The translations under genes were made by a program, and so were the position numbers. Below the pieces are notes generated by a model that ran no database searches, was not told the DNA's origin, and saw nothing but the letters and a program-made list of their open reading frames with translations. A stretch of 64,000 bases of DNA from Streptomyces sp. Sge12 (GTDB taxonomy: Bacteria; Actinomycetota; Actinomycetes; Streptomycetales; Streptomycetaceae), in assembly GCF_002080455.1 (NCBI RefSeq), contig NZ_CP020555.1, positions 7,864,501 to 7,928,500 of the forward strand, given 5' to 3'. Positions 50,515 through 58,632 of this stretch are shown here, one piece after another; the first letter of the stretch is position 1; each line of letters begins with the position of its first letter.

Positions 50515-51318
50515 ATGAGCACGAACACCGGCACCGGCACCGGCACGCGTACGAGCACCAGCACCGGTACGCGTACGAGCCCGGGCACCGCGGTGTCCCC
50601 GCACGTCCTCGACAACCCCGCCTGGGCCTCGTTGTCCGGCGCGCACGCCGCCTTCGCCGAGCGGGCGCTCCGGCCCGGGGCGGACCTCTCCTCCTGCCGC
50701 GCCGCCCGCTATCCGTCGGACGTCTCGCCGTTCGCCGCCCTCGCGGACCCGGCGGACCCGCAGGCGTGGGCCGACCTGCGCAGGCTGGTCGGCGACGGCC
50801 GGATCGCCGCGCTCGCCGGCGTACTGACTCCGCCCGACGGCTGGGAGACCGTCGGCTCGGTCCCCGGCGTCCAGCTGGTCGGCACCTCGCTGCGCGCCGA
50901 ACCCGCCCCCGAGGCGATCCGGCTCGGCCCCCGCGACGTACCCGACATCCTCGAACTGATCGAGCTCACGAAGCCCGGTCCGTTCCTGCCCCGCACCGTC
51001 GAGCTGGGTACGTACCTCGGCGTCCGGCACCGGGGCCGGCTGATCGCCATGGCCGGAGAGCGGCTGCGGCCGCCGGGCTGGACCGAGATCAGCGCGGTGT
51101 GCACGCATCCCGACCATCAGGGGAGGGGGCTGGCGACGCGGCTGGTCCGCGCCGTCGCCGCGGGCATCCGCGAGCGCGGCGACGCCCCGTTCCTCCACAC
51201 CGCCGCGAGCAACACGACGGCGATCCGACTGTACGAGTCGATCGGCTTCACCCTGCGCCGCCGCCCGTCCTTCATGGCGGTCCGCGCGCCCGGCAACACC
51301 GCTGCCAACTTCTCTTAA
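50515..51318 (+). CDS. GNAT-family N-acetyltransferase in the sulfur operon
   Basis: A 267-residue GNAT protein. Residues 1-25 are a Thr/Gly/Arg low-complexity run encoded by near-repeats (GTACGCGTACGAGC). The C-terminal half holds the acetyl-CoA loop CTHPDHQGRGLATRLVRAVA (about residues 195-214) and SNTTAIRLYESIGF. It begins 41 nt after the binding-protein stop, so it belongs to the transporter operon. In Bacillus, GNAT enzymes of comparable operons N-acetylate S-substituted cysteines before C-S cleavage; the same role is inferred here. Confidence 0.87.
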   Translation: MSTNTGTGTGTRTSTSTGTRTSPGTAVSPHVLDNPAWASLSGAHAAFAERALRPGADLSSCRAARYPSDVSPFAALADPADPQAWADLRRLVGDGRIAALAGVLTPPDGWETVGSVPGVQLVGTSLRAEPAPEAIRLGPRDVPDILELIELTKPGPFLPRTVELGTYLGVRHRGRLIAMAGERLRPPGWTEISAVCTHPDHQGRGLATRLVRAVAAGIRERGDAPFLHTAASNTTAIRLYESIGFTLRRRPSFMAVRAPGNTAANFS

Positions 51319-51472
51319 TATTCAGGTCATTGTATGGCACCGCTATCGGGCGTAGCGTCTCGAAAAGAAAGTGGTGAGGGGCCTCTTCCCCGCCCTCTCC
51401 TACGCCCCTCGTATTTCGGCGACGCGTATCGGCCTCCTTTTCGCCCGGCCGATCAGGAAGGCGTAATTCGAC

Positions 51473-52714
51473 GTGTCCTCATTCCCGCCCGCATCGACAT
51501 CCGCATCCGCCTCCGCATTCACATCGGCATCCTCCGCGCCGCTGCACCTCGGCGTCGCGCTCGACGGGGCGGGCCGGCACCCGGCCGCCTGGCGCGAGCC
51601 GGGTGCCCGGCCCGGCGAGCTCTTCACGGCCCGCTACTGGGCAGGCCTCGCCGCCGAGGCCGAGACGGGGCTGCTCGACTTCGTCTCCTTCGAGGACTCC
51701 CTCACCCTCCAGTCGTCCCCGGCGGACGGGCCGGAAGGGCCGGACGGGCCCGACGGACGCACGGACCGGGTCCGGGGGCGACTGGACGCGGTACTCGTCG
51801 CCGCCCGTGTCGCACCGCTGACCCGGCACATCGGACTGGTCCCGGCCGTGACGGCCACCCACACCGAGCCCTTCCACATCTCCAAGGCGATCGCCACCCT
51901 GGACCACGTGAGCCGCGGCCGCGCCGGCCTGTGGATCCAGGTGTCCGGACTCCCCGACGAGGCACGGCACTTCGGACGGCGCACCGGCCCGCTGGAGGAG
52001 GCAGAGCTCCACGCCGAGGCCGCCGACCACGTCGAGGTGATCCGGCGGTTGTGGGACAGCTGGGAGGACGACGCGGAGATCCGGGACGTGGCCACCGGAC
52101 GGTTCGTCGACCGCGACAAGCTGCACTACATCGACTTCGAGGGGCGCCACTTCAGCGTCCGCGGGCCGTCGATCACCCCGCGCCCGCCGCAGGGCCAGCC
52201 CGTGGTCGGCGCGTCCGGTGACGGCGAGGCCTCCTACGCCCTCGTCGCCCGCTCCACCGACGTCGGGTACGTCCCCGCGCACGACGGGGACGGTACGCGC
52301 GCCGCGGTCGCGGCGATCCGGCGGGCCCGGGAGGCGACCGGGCTCGCGGCGCAGCCGCTGCACCTCTTCGGGGACCTCACGGTGTTCCTGGACGCCGATG
52401 CCCCGGCGGCCGCCGCCCGGCTGGAGCGCCTGGACGCGCTCGCGGGACTCCCGTACGGAGGCGGGGGCGCGGTCTTCACCGGCAGCCCCGGCGAGCTGGC
52501 GGACCTGCTCCTGGAGCGGCGCGAGGCGGGTCTGTCGGGCTTCGTGCTGCGGCCGGGCGTGATCGGCCACGATCTGCCCGCGATCACCCGGGATCTGGTG
52601 CCCGAGCTCCAGCGGCGCGGGGTGTTCCGCCGGGCGTACGAGGCGGACACCCTGCGCGGCCTGCTCGGGCTGGACCGCCCGGCCAACCGCTACGCCGCCC
52701 ACCCCGCCGCCTGA
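51473..52714 (+). CDS. LLM-class flavin-dependent monooxygenase
   Basis: A 413-residue luciferase-like protein. After a Ser/Ala-rich start come LHLGVALDGAGRHPAAWREP, LFTARYWAGLAAEAETGLLD, HIGLVPAVTATHTEPFHISK and LDHVSRGRAGLWIQVSGLPD, typical of FMN-dependent monooxygenases. GTG start with GGAAGG upstream. It opens a run of four such enzymes (to 56290) with gaps from -4 to 23 nt. A promoter TTGTAT-N17-TAGCGT is visible at about 51330-51360. Probable substrates are organosulfur compounds. Confidence 0.87.
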   Translation: MSSFPPASTSASASAFTSASSAPLHLGVALDGAGRHPAAWREPGARPGELFTARYWAGLAAEAETGLLDFVSFEDSLTLQSSPADGPEGPDGPDGRTDRVRGRLDAVLVAARVAPLTRHIGLVPAVTATHTEPFHISKAIATLDHVSRGRAGLWIQVSGLPDEARHFGRRTGPLEEAELHAEAADHVEVIRRLWDSWEDDAEIRDVATGRFVDRDKLHYIDFEGRHFSVRGPSITPRPPQGQPVVGASGDGEASYALVARSTDVGYVPAHDGDGTRAAVAAIRRAREATGLAAQPLHLFGDLTVFLDADAPAAAARLERLDALAGLPYGGGGAVFTGSPGELADLLLERREAGLSGFVLRPGVIGHDLPAITRDLVPELQRRGVFRRAYEADTLRGLLGLDRPANRYAAHPAA

Positions 52715-52737
52715 TCCCGGACCCGTAAGGACCCGTC

Positions 52738-54117
52738 ATGACGAGCAAGCCGCTCAAGCAGATCCATCTCGCGGCCCACTTCCCGGGCGTCAACAACACC
52801 ACCGTGTGGAGCGACCCGGCGGCCGGCAGCCACATCGACTTCGATTCGTTCGTGCACTTCGCCCGGACCGCAGAACGTGCCCGGTTCGACTTCCTCTTCC
52901 TCGCCGAGGGGCTGCGGCTGCGTGAACAGGGCGGCCAGATCTACGACCTGGACGTGGTCGGCCGCCCCGACACCTTCACCGTGCTCGCCGCCCTGGCCGC
53001 CGTCACCGAGCGCCTCGGGCTGACCGGGACCATCAACTCCACCTTCAACGAGCCCTACGAGGTGGCCCGCCAGTTCGCCACCCTCGACCACCTCTCCGAG
53101 GGCCGGGCCGCCTGGAACGTGGTGACCTCCTGGGACGCGTTCACCGGCGAGAACTTCCGGCGCGGCGGGTTCCTGCCGCGCGAGGAGCGGTACTCCCGCG
53201 CGAAGGAGTTCCTGGAAACCGCGAACGGACTCTTCGACTCCTGGAACGGCACCGAGATCGCCGCCGACCCCGGTGCGGGCGTCTTCCTGCGGGACGCGCG
53301 GGCCGGTGCCTTCGCCCACCGGGGGCAGCACTTCGACATCGAGGGACGGTTCAACGTGCCGCGCAGCCCCCAGGGCCGGCCGGTGATCTTCCAGGCGGGC
53401 GACTCCGACGAGGGCCGCGAGTTCGCCGCTTCCTCCGCCGACGCGATCTTCGGCCGCGACGGAACCCTCGAAGCCGGGCGCGCGTTCTACGCCGACGTCA
53501 AGGGCCGGCTCGCCAAGTACGGGCGCACGCACGACGAGTTGAAGATCCTGCCCGCGGCCACCTTCGTCCTCGGCGACACCGACGCCGAGGCCCACGAGAT
53601 CGCCCACGAAGTACGCCGCCGCCAGGTCAGCGGGCAGACCGCCATCAAGTTCCTGGAACACGTCTGGAACCGCGACCTGTCCGCCTACGACCCGGACGGC
53701 CCACTGCCCGACATCGACCCCGAGGTCGGGGAGAACACCGTCGCCCTCGGCAGGGCCAGCGTCCGCCAGTTCCGCGACCCCCTGGAGACCGCCCGGCAGT
53801 GGCGCCGGCTGGCCGAGGCCAAGAACCTCTCCATCCGCGAGCTCGTCATCTCCACCACCGCCGACCAGACCTTCGTCGGCTCCGCCGCCACCGTCGCCGA
53901 GCAGATCGACACCCTCGTACAGGCGGACGCGGCCGACGGCTTCATCCTCGTCCCCCACATCACCCCCGGCGGCCTGGACGACTTCGCCGACACCGTCGTC
54001 CCGCTCCTCCAGGAACGCGGCGTCTTCCGCACCGAATACGCCGGCACCACCCTCCGCGACCACCTCGGTCTCGACGTGCCGCGGCCGGCATCCGGCAGGC
54101 AGACCGTGGCCTCATGA
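52738..54117 (+). CDS. NtaA/SnaA/DmoA-type FMN-dependent monooxygenase
   Basis: A 459-residue enzyme of the NtaA/SnaA/SoxA (DszA) branch: KQIHLAAHFPGVNNTTVWSD at the N-terminus, FTVLAALAAVTERLGLTGTI, RAAWNVVTSWDAFTGENFRR, and PVIFQAGDSDEGREFAASSA. The branch oxygenates EDTA/NTA, sulfones, dimethyl sulfide and, in Bacillus (YtnJ/YxeK relatives), N-acetylated S-modified cysteines. It overlaps the next monooxygenase by 4 bp. Needs FMNH2 from a reductase not seen in the window. Confidence 0.9.
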   Translation: MTSKPLKQIHLAAHFPGVNNTTVWSDPAAGSHIDFDSFVHFARTAERARFDFLFLAEGLRLREQGGQIYDLDVVGRPDTFTVLAALAAVTERLGLTGTINSTFNEPYEVARQFATLDHLSEGRAAWNVVTSWDAFTGENFRRGGFLPREERYSRAKEFLETANGLFDSWNGTEIAADPGAGVFLRDARAGAFAHRGQHFDIEGRFNVPRSPQGRPVIFQAGDSDEGREFAASSADAIFGRDGTLEAGRAFYADVKGRLAKYGRTHDELKILPAATFVLGDTDAEAHEIAHEVRRRQVSGQTAIKFLEHVWNRDLSAYDPDGPLPDIDPEVGENTVALGRASVRQFRDPLETARQWRRLAEAKNLSIRELVISTTADQTFVGSAATVAEQIDTLVQADAADGFILVPHITPGGLDDFADTVVPLLQERGVFRTEYAGTTLRDHLGLDVPRPASGRQTVAS

Positions 54118-55160
54118 AGTTCCTGGCCATCACCCTGATCACGGACTCCGCGGACCCGGTGACGGGCGCCCCCACACCCACGCACGAGCGGTTCCGCGAG
54201 GTGGTCGCCGCCGCGCTGCTCGCGGAGGAGCTCGGCTTCGACGGCTTCGGGGTCGGCGAACGCCACGAGCGGCCCTTCCTGTCGTCGTCGCCGCCCGTGG
54301 TGCTCAGCCACATCGCCGCGCTGACCCGCCGGATCAGGCTGTTCACCGCCGTGACCACCCTGAGCCTGCTGGACCCGGTGCGGGCGTACGAGGACTACGC
54401 GACCCTCGACCACCTCTCCGGCGGCCGCCTGGAGCTGATGATCGGCAAGGGCAACGGCACCGCCCAGCGCGAGCTGTTCCACGTGACCCCCGAGGACCAG
54501 TGGGAGCGCAACGCCGAGGGCTACGAGCTGTTCCGGCGCATCTGGCGCGAGGACAAGGTGAGCGCCGAGCCGCGCTTCCGCCCGCCGCTGGCCGGCGCCG
54601 AGGTGCTGCCCAGGCCATTCCAGCCGGCCCTGCGGGTCTGGCACGGCAGCGCCACCAGCAAGGAGTCCGTCGAGCTCGCCGCCCGCTACGGAGACCCGCT
54701 CTTCTCGGCCAACGTCACCCATCCGATCGGCCCGTACGCCGAACTGGTCCGCCACTACCGGGAGCGCTGGGAGCACTACGGGCACGATCCGGCGCACGCC
54801 GTCGTCGGCGCGGGCACGGCCGGCTATCACGCGGCCGCCACCTCGCAACAGGCGGTGGCGGCGTACCGGCCCGCCTTCGCCCGGTACCTCGCCGCCCACA
54901 AGCAGCAGGGCGTGGATCCCGTCTTTTCGACGCTGGAGGACTTCGTCGAGCGGAGCTCGGCCCTGGTCGGCAGCCCCCAGCAGGTGATCGAGAAGGTCCA
55001 CCGTTACCACGAGGCCTTCGGCCACACGGCCTTGCACCTCCAGGCGGAGCCGGGCGGGCTCACCCCGGCGGAGCACCGCGCCTCGCTCGAACTCTTCCAG
55101 TCGCAGATCGCCCCGGTGCTGCGCCGGGAGATCCCCGACCCCTCCTTCCCCGACCTGTAA
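54114..55160 (+). CDS. LLM-class flavin-dependent oxidoreductase
   Basis: A 348-residue luciferase-like protein: MKFLAITLITDSADPVTGAP, LLAEELGFDGFGVGERHERP, LFTAVTTLSLLDPVRAYEDY, LDHLSGGRLELMIGKGNGTA. It starts inside the stop of the NtaA-type gene (ATGA) and is followed after 11 nt by another LLM enzyme, so the three are made together. Possibly a second oxygenation or desaturation step in the same pathway. Confidence 0.9.
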   Translation: MKFLAITLITDSADPVTGAPTPTHERFREVVAAALLAEELGFDGFGVGERHERPFLSSSPPVVLSHIAALTRRIRLFTAVTTLSLLDPVRAYEDYATLDHLSGGRLELMIGKGNGTAQRELFHVTPEDQWERNAEGYELFRRIWREDKVSAEPRFRPPLAGAEVLPRPFQPALRVWHGSATSKESVELAARYGDPLFSANVTHPIGPYAELVRHYRERWEHYGHDPAHAVVGAGTAGYHAAATSQQAVAAYRPAFARYLAAHKQQGVDPVFSTLEDFVERSSALVGSPQQVIEKVHRYHEAFGHTALHLQAEPGGLTPAEHRASLELFQSQIAPVLRREIPDPSFPDL

Positions 55161-55171
55161 GGAGTCCGGCC

Positions 55172-56290
55172 ATGTCCGGCATCCCCCTCGGGGTCCTCGA
55201 CCTCGTCCCGGTCCCGTCCGGTTCGACCGCCGCCGAGGCCCTGCACCACAGCATCGACCTCGCCCGGCAGACCGAGGCGTTCGGCTACGCCCGCTACTGG
55301 TTCGCCGAGCACCACCTGAACCCGGGGGTCGCCGGAACCTCCCCGGCCGTAGTGCTCGCCCTGACGGCCTCGGCGACCTCGACCATCCGGATCGGCTCCG
55401 GTGCAGTCCAGCTCGGGCACCGCACTGCCCTGTCCACGGTCGAGGAGTTCGGCCTGATCGACGCGCTCCACCCCGGCCGCCTCGACCTGGGCCTGGGCCG
55501 CTCGGCCGGCCGCCCACCGCAGCGGAGCGCACAGGAAGCACCGTTCGAGGGACACACCCCGAACGGGCTGCGGATCCCGAAACCCTTCTCCTTCGCCCAC
55601 CTGCTGGGCCACCCTCGGGTCGCCCTCCAGCAGCACCTGCTGAACCTGCCCGGTGCCCGCCCCCAGGACTACGCCGAGCAGGTCGACGACGTACTCGCGC
55701 TGCTGCGGGGCGAGTACCGCTCACCGGATGGCGTCGAGGCGCACGCCGTCCCCGGCGAGGGGGCCGACGTACAGGTGTGGATCCTGGGCAGCAGCGGAGG
55801 GGTCAGCGCGGAGACCGCGGGCCGCAACGGGCTCCGGTTCGCCGCCAACTACCACGTCAGTCCCGCCTCGGTACTGGAGGCGGCCGAGGGCTACCGGGCC
55901 GCCTTCAAACCGTCCGCCGAACTGGACCGCCCGTATCTGACGGTGTCCGCCGACGTCGTCGTCGCCGAGGACGACGCGACCGCCCGCGAACTGGCCGCCG
56001 GGTACGCACCCTGGGTACGCAGCATCCGCACCGCCGAAGGCGCCATCCCCTTCCCGACCCCCGCCGAGGCACGCGCCCTGCCCTGGACCGACGCCGACCG
56101 GGAACTGGTCGCCGACCGGGTGGAAACCCAGTTCGTCGGCTCCGCACGCACGGTCGCCGACCACCTCGACCGGCTCCAAGAGGCCACGGGCGCAGACGAG
56201 TTGCTGATCACGACCATCACGCACGGCCACGCCGACCGGGTCCGCTCCTACCGGCTGCTCGCCGAGGAATGGCAGCGCCGTTCGGGCTGA
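55172..56290 (+). CDS. MsnO8-type LLM oxidoreductase
   Basis: A 372-residue luciferase-like protein with the MsnO8-type start IPLGVLDLVPVPSGSTAAEA, RYWFAEHHLNPGVAGTSPAV, IRIGSGAVQLGHRTALSTVE and LDLGLGRSAGRPP. AAGGAG lies 7 nt before the ATG. The Bacillus S-modified-cysteine operon contains an enzyme of the same type (YtmO/CmoO), which supports the pathway assignment. It is the last gene of the run. The convergent alpha-glucoside permease ends 80 nt downstream. Confidence 0.88.
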   Translation: MSGIPLGVLDLVPVPSGSTAAEALHHSIDLARQTEAFGYARYWFAEHHLNPGVAGTSPAVVLALTASATSTIRIGSGAVQLGHRTALSTVEEFGLIDALHPGRLDLGLGRSAGRPPQRSAQEAPFEGHTPNGLRIPKPFSFAHLLGHPRVALQQHLLNLPGARPQDYAEQVDDVLALLRGEYRSPDGVEAHAVPGEGADVQVWILGSSGGVSAETAGRNGLRFAANYHVSPASVLEAAEGYRAAFKPSAELDRPYLTVSADVVVAEDDATARELAAGYAPWVRSIRTAEGAIPFPTPAEARALPWTDADRELVADRVETQFVGSARTVADHLDRLQEATGADELLITTITHGHADRVRSYRLLAEEWQRRSG

Positions 56291-56370
56291 TCGCGCTCGA
56301 CGCGGGCCCTGCCGCCCGGTCGTACGACCGGCCGGCAGGACCCGCGCCCCGCCGTGCCACGAGAGCGCGG

Positions 56371-57267
56371 CTATTTCACCGAGCCCGCCATCACCCCCTG
56401 GACGAAGTGCCGCTGGAAGGCGAAGAACACGATCAGCGGGACCACCAGGGACAGGAACGCCCCCGGCGCGAGGACGCCGATGTTGCTGCCGAACTGCCGC
56501 ATCTGGGACTGCAGTGCGACGGTGAGCGGCTGGGACCCGCTGTCCGCGAAGAGCAGCGCCACGAGCATGTCGTTCCACACCCAGAGGAACTGGAAGATGG
56601 CCAGGCTCGCGATGGCCGGCCGGCCGAGCGGCAGCACCAGCCGGGTGAAGATCCGCCACTCGCTGCCGCCGTCCATCCGGGCGGCCTCCAGCATTTCGCG
56701 CGGTATCTCCGCGAAGTAGTTGCGCAGCAGGAAGATGGCGAAGGGCAGTCCGTAGGCGACATGGAAGAGGACGACGCCGGCCACCGTGCCGAACAGCCCG
56801 ACCGCGCCGAAGAGTTTGGCCACGGGCAGGAGCCCGATCTGCACGGGCACGACGAGCAGTCCGACGACCACCAGGAAGACGGCGTCGCGGCCGGGGAACT
56901 CCAGCCACGCGAAGGCGTATCCGGCCAGTGCCGCGATGGCGACCACCAGGGCGGTGGTGGGCACGGAGATCAGGACCGTGTTCCCGAAGGCCGCCGCGAT
57001 GCCGGAGTCCTCCAGCAGAGCGCCGTAGTTGTCCAGGGACAGCTGCGACGGGTCGGTGAGGGCGGTCCACCAGCCGTCGGAGGCGTTGTCCCCCTCGGAG
57101 CGCAGGGAGGACAGGAGCAGGCCCGCCAGCGGGGTGATCCATACGAGGGCGACCAGGATCAGTGCGACCTGGACCAGGGAGTTGCTCAGCAGGCGCGACA
57201 GCCGGCGCCCGTTGCCGTGACCGGGCCCCCGCCGGAGCCCGCGCCCTGCGGTGCCGGTGACGCTCAT
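56371..57267 (-). CDS. aglG: Carbohydrate ABC transporter permease (MalG type)
   Basis: A 298-residue MalG-type permease with six hydrophobic segments. It has the ATPase-contact loop LEAARMDGGSEWRIFTRLVL followed by PAIASLAIFQFLWVWNDMLV. The start at 57267 has AAGGAG 7 nt upstream and overlaps the stop of the partner permease by 4 bp. With 57264-58622 and the binding protein at 58633 it forms an alpha-glucoside importer. No ATPase is encoded here; Streptomyces sugar importers usually share MsiK. The gene symbol is by analogy to aglEFG. Confidence 0.85.
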   Translation of the reverse strand: MSVTGTAGRGLRRGPGHGNGRRLSRLLSNSLVQVALILVALVWITPLAGLLLSSLRSEGDNASDGWWTALTDPSQLSLDNYGALLEDSGIAAAFGNTVLISVPTTALVVAIAALAGYAFAWLEFPGRDAVFLVVVGLLVVPVQIGLLPVAKLFGAVGLFGTVAGVVLFHVAYGLPFAIFLLRNYFAEIPREMLEAARMDGGSEWRIFTRLVLPLGRPAIASLAIFQFLWVWNDMLVALLFADSGSQPLTVALQSQMRQFGSNIGVLAPGAFLSLVVPLIVFFAFQRHFVQGVMAGSVK

Positions 57268-58622
57268 GCTCCACTCCTTCGGAAGCGCCGGATGTTGAAG
57301 ACCATCGCCGGGACGACCAGCAGGAGGAGCACCACGCTGAGCGCGCTCCCGAGGCCCTGGTCGTTGCCGCCGCCGAAGGACACCAGCCACATACGGGTGG
57401 CCAGCACGTTCGCCTCCTCCTGGACGGGTCCCGGCGCGATGATGTAGACGAGGTCGAAGACCTTCATCACGTTGATCACCAGGGTCACGAAGACGACCGT
57501 GAGCACCGGCGCGAGCAGGGGCACGGTGATCTTGCGGAAGATCTGGCTCTCGGAGGCCCCGTCCATGCGCGCGGCCTCCAGCGCGTCCCGGGGAATGGCC
57601 GAGAGGCCGGCGCCGATCAGGACCATCGCGAAGCCGGTCCACACCCATAGGTAGGCGCCGATGATGGCCGGTGTGACCAGCGCCGGACCGAGCCAGTTCA
57701 CCCCCTGGTACGGGGCCGCGAAGTTGGCCGCGGGCAGCCTGACGGTGTACTCGCCGTCGGCCAGCCCGGTGAGGCGGAAGGACCCGTCGTCGGCCGAGAC
57801 GGCCGTGGCGGCGACCCGGCCGTCCCGTACGGCCTCGACGGTCATGCCGGGCAGTCCTTTCTCGCCGGGATCGATGCGGCCCGGGAGACCGGCGCCGCCG
57901 GGGGCGAAGTCGAGGTAGACGACGCCCCCGATCCCGTCCGCGGCGGGCGCCGCGGCGGCCGCGGACTTCGCTCCGGCGGGCATCGCGTCGGGCGCCACCC
58001 CGATGAGGCCGAGATCGACCGAGCGGCCGGGGCGCAGGGTCCCCGCGGTGCTGTACGGGCCGCCCGCCCCGCCCGTCAGCCCCTGGTTCTCCCGGGCCCG
58101 GGCCGTCGGATAGGCGGCAGTGTCCGAGAAGCCGTCGTGGACGCCGACGACGGCGGCGTTCAGCACGCCCCGGTCCGGGTCCTGTTCGTAGGCGAGCCGG
58201 AAGATGATGCCCGCGGCGAGGAACGACACGGCCATCGGAAGGAAGAGCACCAGCTTGAACGCGGTCGCCCAGCGCACCTTCTCGGTGAGTACGGCGAGCA
58301 TCAGCCCGAGCCCGGTCAGCAGGGTCGGCGCCACCACGACCCAGATGGCGCTGTTGCGGATCGCCTTCAAGGTGGCCGGGTCCTGCACGATCGCGACGTA
58401 GTTCCCGGCTCCTACGAAGCGGTCGCCGTCGGCGTCGAAGAGGCTGCGCCCGAAGGAGAAGAGGACCGGGTAGACGACCAGCGCGCCGAGCAGCAGCAGG
58501 GCCGGGAGGACGAAGACCACCGCGAGGCGGCGTTTCCTGCGCCGGGCCAGGCGCCGCCCGTCGACCGGTGCCCGGGCGGTGCCCGCGCGGGCGAGGTCGG
58601 GGGCGGTCATGGTGTCAGCCAT
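57264..58622 (-). CDS. aglF: Carbohydrate ABC permease (MalF type) with inserted Cna-B-like domain
   Basis: A 452-residue permease, about 140 longer than usual. Membrane segments frame the protein (VVFVLPALLLLGALVVYPVL; FKLVLFLPMAVSFLAAGIIF; then five C-terminal helices), and the EAA loop is LEAARMDGASESQIFRKITV. Between the early and late helices (about residues 155-305) lies a non-membrane insert with a Cna-B / carboxypeptidase-regulatory-like sandwich: GLPGMTVEAVRDGRVAATAV, then DDGSFRLTGLADGEYTVRLP. The insert should project outside the membrane and may contact the binding protein or sugar. Overlaps aglG by 4 bp. Confidence 0.87.
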   Translation of the reverse strand: MADTMTAPDLARAGTARAPVDGRRLARRRKRRLAVVFVLPALLLLGALVVYPVLFSFGRSLFDADGDRFVGAGNYVAIVQDPATLKAIRNSAIWVVVAPTLLTGLGLMLAVLTEKVRWATAFKLVLFLPMAVSFLAAGIIFRLAYEQDPDRGVLNAAVVGVHDGFSDTAAYPTARARENQGLTGGAGGPYSTAGTLRPGRSVDLGLIGVAPDAMPAGAKSAAAAAPAADGIGGVVYLDFAPGGAGLPGRIDPGEKGLPGMTVEAVRDGRVAATAVSADDGSFRLTGLADGEYTVRLPAANFAAPYQGVNWLGPALVTPAIIGAYLWVWTGFAMVLIGAGLSAIPRDALEAARMDGASESQIFRKITVPLLAPVLTVVFVTLVINVMKVFDLVYIIAPGPVQEEANVLATRMWLVSFGGGNDQGLGSALSVVLLLLVVPAMVFNIRRFRRSGA

Positions 58623-58632
58623 CGGGACCGCC

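Noticed and set aside
51374..51466. A 30-codon GTG-started frame before the LLM gene at 51473
   Set aside because: It lacks the H-I-D and terminal Cys pattern of the other leaders and has only a weak ribosome site.
40980..55160. Biosynthetic gene cluster for an antibiotic, suggested by the many LLM enzymes
   Set aside because: No polyketide synthase, peptide synthetase, terpene synthase or tailoring set is present. Transporters, Rrf2 regulator and Cys leaders fit sulfur scavenging better.
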